Assembly (NCBI GenBank): GCA_963693365.1
Contig: CAVNZM010000011.1
Location: 496,001 to 560,000, forward strand
DNA from: Amoebidium appalachense
Lineage: Eukaryota > Ichthyosporea
DNA length: 64,000 nt
Direction of reading: 5' to 3'
Part shown: positions 56,204 to 64,000 of the stretch, piece by piece
How positions within the stretch are numbered: the first letter of the stretch is position 1
How the letters are laid out: each line of letters begins with the position of its first letter
The notes under the pieces: generated by a model
Told to the model about the DNA's origin: nothing
Databases searched by the model: none
Seen by the model: the letters and a program-made list of their open reading frames with translations, nothing else
Translations under genes and position numbers: made by a program

Positions 56204-56631
56204 GCCGTGGTCTGCGGTGCACCTTCAAGCACACAGGTATTGTGTGGTCACTAATGCCTCACTACGGTACCGGAAGTTGGCTAAACAAAAGAGTCCTTCC
56301 ACTCCACTGACTCTTGTCAGCTCGAACGTCGGACGTAGTACTGATAGACGGATGATACGGTCGGCCCCTATGTAGGCCTCGCCTAAGAATTTACTAACCA
56401 TATATGGCTATCTTGTTGCCATTTACGGCTAACTACTGCCATTTAAGTGTTTTGGCGCGAAATTGTCAGGGTTGGAATTCTCGGGCACTGGCAGCAAAAC
56501 TTGCTTCGTTCGCCGTTTTGGCCCGGGTTTTGCAGTGGTGTGACCACAGGATGGCATTCTTACAATAGTCTTGGATACTCTAGACACCTGACGCATACAG
56601 TGTTACACTGCCCCTAGTCACTTCAGCCACT
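56204..56631. promoter_or_regulatory. Divergent promoter of the Rab GEF and TFIIH p62 genes
   Basis: The 428 bp between the two start codons must hold both promoters. A perfect E2F-type site lies near the middle, at 56451-56462. There are no long simple repeats, in contrast to nearly all other non-coding DNA of the window, which fits selection on a compact shared promoter. Confidence 0.6.
56451..56462. promoter_or_regulatory. Perfect E2F/DP-type site
   Basis: TTTGGCGCGAAA fits the E2F consensus TTTSGCGCSAAA at every position. It suggests cell-cycle control of p62, the Rab GEF or both; no binding data exist. Confidence 0.6.

Positions 56632-64000
<7,369 letters not shown>

Overview
The window is nuclear DNA of an intron-rich eukaryote, most likely a unicellular opisthokont (a holozoan protist or an early-branching fungus). 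Four things suggest this: many short spliced exons; a SEPH/MAP3K-epsilon type kinase with a C-terminal armadillo-like half; a Rabin8/Sec2-type Rab exchange factor; and a Pho80/PCL-like cyclin. The species cannot be fixed from the sequence. The DNA is very rich in (CA)n/(GT)n microsatellites, in poly-G and poly-C runs (up to about 54 nt) and in minisatellites. Most long open frames are therefore low-complexity artefacts, and the real genes had to be rebuilt exon by exon.

Layout: 1-3383 is intergenic DNA with a nested hairpin and a perfect CRE. 3384-4641 (+) is a three-exon cyclin. 8286-9561 (-) is a bZIP factor, followed across a spacer by 11171-11905 (+), a single-exon T1/BTB protein with a Cys-rich C-terminus. 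11916-16296 is mostly repeats. 16297-36497 (+) is a 39-exon SEPH/MAP3K-epsilon-like kinase whose exon lengths keep one frame over 3705 nt; its first coding exon was not found. 38206-42169 (-) is a nine-exon protein with three CCHC zinc knuckles. 42170-47267 is intergenic. 47268-56203 (-) is a ten-exon Rabin8/Sec2-like Rab GEF; its 4 kb intron holds a dead LINE. 56632-64000 (+) is the TFIIH subunit p62/Tfb1, cut off by the window edge and divergent from the Rab GEF across a short promoter with a perfect E2F-type site.

The genes form no pathway; they are housekeeping and regulatory genes: cell cycle (cyclin, SEPH kinase), vesicle traffic and cilia (Rabin8-like), transcription and repair (TFIIH), RNA binding (zinc knuckles) and transcriptional control (bZIP). 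The most unusual signal is architectural. Several minisatellite arrays are built from copies of an exon-intron junction: five tandem 5' splice sites in a 30-bp period after kinase exon 13; five tandem 3' splice sites (with branch-point-like CTAAC) in a 44-45-bp period before kinase exon 11; a 24-bp array starting in the donor of kinase exon 31; sixteen 38-bp copies carrying the donor of p62 exon 2; and two echoes of the exon 4 donor in the zinc-knuckle gene. In addition, at least six acceptors use the AG that ends a long (CA)n tract, and one donor is the first GT of a (GT)n tract. Repeat growth thus appears tied to splice junctions, with consequences for isoform choice.

All exon borders are predictions from splice motifs, phase and family resemblance; no transcript data were available. 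Homopolymer lengths should be treated as approximate.
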